From positions 124,001 through 188,000 of the forward strand of contig NZ_NESD01000002.1 in the NCBI RefSeq assembly GCF_003063545.1: 64,000 nucleotides of DNA. The letters are read 5' to 3'. This document shows positions 62,409 to 64,000 of the stretch, piece by piece. The number at the start of each line of letters is the position of its first letter. Positions within the stretch are counted from its first letter, which is position 1. The stretch is from Limnohabitans sp. Jir61 (lineage in GTDB: Bacteria; Pseudomonadota; Gammaproteobacteria; Burkholderiales; Burkholderiaceae_C). The notes under the pieces were generated by a model, which was not told where the DNA came from, searched no databases, and saw only the letters and a program-made list of their open reading frames with translations. A program made the position numbers and the translations under genes.

Positions 62409-64000
62409 CTACACAGACTGTGCCCAATCTTCACCCAGCGCCTGAACTTGCTGCAAGACTAGTTCGACAGCGGCATCTTGTTGGTCGGGTGGGTACTTGT
62501 ACTTGCGCAGAATACGCCTAACCATCAATCGTAGGCTTGCACGAACACTTTCACGCTCAGACCAGTCAACCTTTAAGTTTTGACGCAGATTCTCTGTTAG
62601 CTCATGCGCAATCTTCTTCAAAATCTCATCGTTCAGTTCGCGAACAGCAGATTCGTTGTTTGCAAGTGCGTCATAAAACTTAACTTCATCATCAGTCAGT
62701 CCAAGTTGTTCACCGCGTCCGCTAGCTTCGCGGAACTTTTTAGCCATCTCGATAAGCTCTTCCATGACTTGCGCTGTTTCGATTGCACGGTTTTGGTAAC
62801 GCTGAATGACGCTGGTTAACAAGTCGCTGAACTTCTTTTCTTGCACAACGTTACTTTTGAAGCGACTTTTGATTTCGCCGTGAAGCAAGCGTTCAAGCAG
62901 CTCAACTGCCAAGTTACGCTCAGGTAGGTTTCGTACTTGAGCTAAGAACTCATCATCAAGTAGCCCAATGTTTGGTTTCTCAAGGCCAACAGCATCAAAG
63001 ATATCTACAACGCTATCGGAAACAACTGCTGAGCTAATGATTTGACGGATAGCTAGGTCACGTTGCTCGTCTGTCTTGCGCTGCGCCGTTAAATCACGCT
63101 TAGTCAGCAACACCTTGATGCCTTGCATGAACGCCACTTCTTCGCGTACTTGTTTCGCTTCATCCAATGTGCAGCAAAGGGTAAATGCCTTGCTCATAGC
63201 TACTGCCGTGTCAGCAAAGCGTTTCTTGCCATCCTTAACGCCTAGGACATGGTTGGCTGCACCTGCAAGTGCTTTGTGACCAGCAGTCATAAAGTTGCTG
63301 TAGTCGAAGCCATGCAGCATTCCACGAAGAATATCGAGCTTCTCAGCTAGTACGCTGTAGGCCTCTTGTGCATCGACTTTGATTTGTCCACGGCCTTTGC
63401 TGCCTGTGTACTCTTTCATGGCAGCTTTAAGCTCGTTACCAATGCCGATGTAGTCAACTACTAAGCCGCCCTGCTTGTCCTTAAACACGCGATTAACACG
63501 CGCAATCGCTTGCATTAGGTTATGGCCTTTCATGGGCTTGTCGACGTACAGCGTATGCACGCAGGGAGCGTCAAAGCCTGTTAGCCACATGTCCCTAACA
63601 ATAACCAGCTTCAGCTCATCGTTGGGGTCTTTAAATCGTTTCTCAAGACGCTTCTTAGTCTTGCCATCGTAAATGTGCGGTCGAAGCAAGGCTTTATCAC
63701 TTGCGCTGCCAGTCATCACAACTTTGATTGCGCCTTTTTCGGGGTCTTCGCTGTGCCAATCAGGACGTAGTTTGACAATCTCGTTATACAAGTGGACGCA
63801 GATTTCACGGCTCATAGCAACAACCATTGCCTTACCAGCCATTGCCTTATTACGTTCTTCAAAGTGCAGCACTAAGTCAGCAGCAACTTGGGCAACACGT
63901 GGCGCTGCACCGACTACCTTTTCAAGTGCAGCCCACTTAGACTTCAGCTTTGCCTGTGCGCCTTCTTCTTCATCTTCTGCCAGCTCATCAACTTCAGCGT
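62409..64000 (-). CDS. hsdR: Type I restriction endonuclease subunit R, C-terminal part (N-terminus beyond window)
   Basis: SF2 helicase C-terminal motifs ([56 protein letters not shown]) and HsdR C-terminal helical region. Frame remains open to 64000 upstream of the track start. Confidence 0.93.
   Translation of the reverse strand, partial: AEVDELAEDEEEGAQAKLKSKWAALEKVVGAAPRVAQVAADLVLHFEERNKAMAGKAMVVAMSREICVHLYNEIVKLRPDWHSEDPEKGAIKVVMTGSASDKALLRPHIYDGKTKKRLEKRFKDPNDELKLVIVRDMWLTGFDAPCVHTLYVDKPMKGHNLMQAIARVNRVFKDKQGGLVVDYIGIGNELKAAMKEYTGSKGRGQIKVDAQEAYSVLAEKLDILRGMLHGFDYSNFMTAGHKALAGAANHVLGVKDGKKRFADTAVAMSKAFTLCCTLDEAKQVREEVAFMQGIKVLLTKRDLTAQRKTDEQRDLAIRQIISSAVVSDSVVDIFDAVGLEKPNIGLLDDEFLAQVRNLPERNLAVELLERLLHGEIKSRFKSNVVQEKKFSDLLTSVIQRYQNRAIETAQVMEELIEMAKKFREASGRGEQLGLTDDEVKFYDALANNESAVRELNDEILKKIAHELTENLRQNLKVDWSERESVRASLRLMVRRILRKYKYPPDQQDAAVELVLQQVQALGEDWAQSV

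Overview
The window is a compact betaproteobacterial chromosome segment. Gene content and order look like Burkholderiales/Comamonadaceae. About 59 kb of housekeeping genes is followed on the right by the start of an accessory island (about 59.45 kb to the window end). The core part carries uvrD (partial), guaC, a TonB receptor with an esterase, minCDE, slyX, an RhlE-type DEAD-box helicase, orn, rsgA, rplS-trmD-rimM-rpsP, pit with a DUF47 partner, folK-pcnB-HAD-hda, purM, murJ, rpsT, argD-argF, trhP, and a TCA supercluster (acnB, a citE-like lyase, mdh, a GntR regulator, sdhCDAB-sdhE, gltA). It continues with rdgC, hemW-rdgB-rph, yicC-gmk-rpoZ-spoT, greB, tRNA-Ser(TGA), tRNA-Arg(ACG) and an OYE-family reductase. 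The most notable feature is at 59204-59450 on the minus strand: a complete group I self-splicing intron of about 200 nt, closely resembling the Azoarcus tRNA-Ile(CAU) intron. It is followed by a tRNA 3' half with CCA and a terminator. The tRNA 5' half is missing, and accessory DNA starts exactly at the anticodon-loop sequence CTCAT. This looks like an integration junction in an intron-containing tRNA gene. The adjacent island encodes a small HUH-like Rep candidate with upstream direct repeats, uncharacterised small genes, a 405-aa protein of unknown function, and a type I restriction HsdR running off the window.
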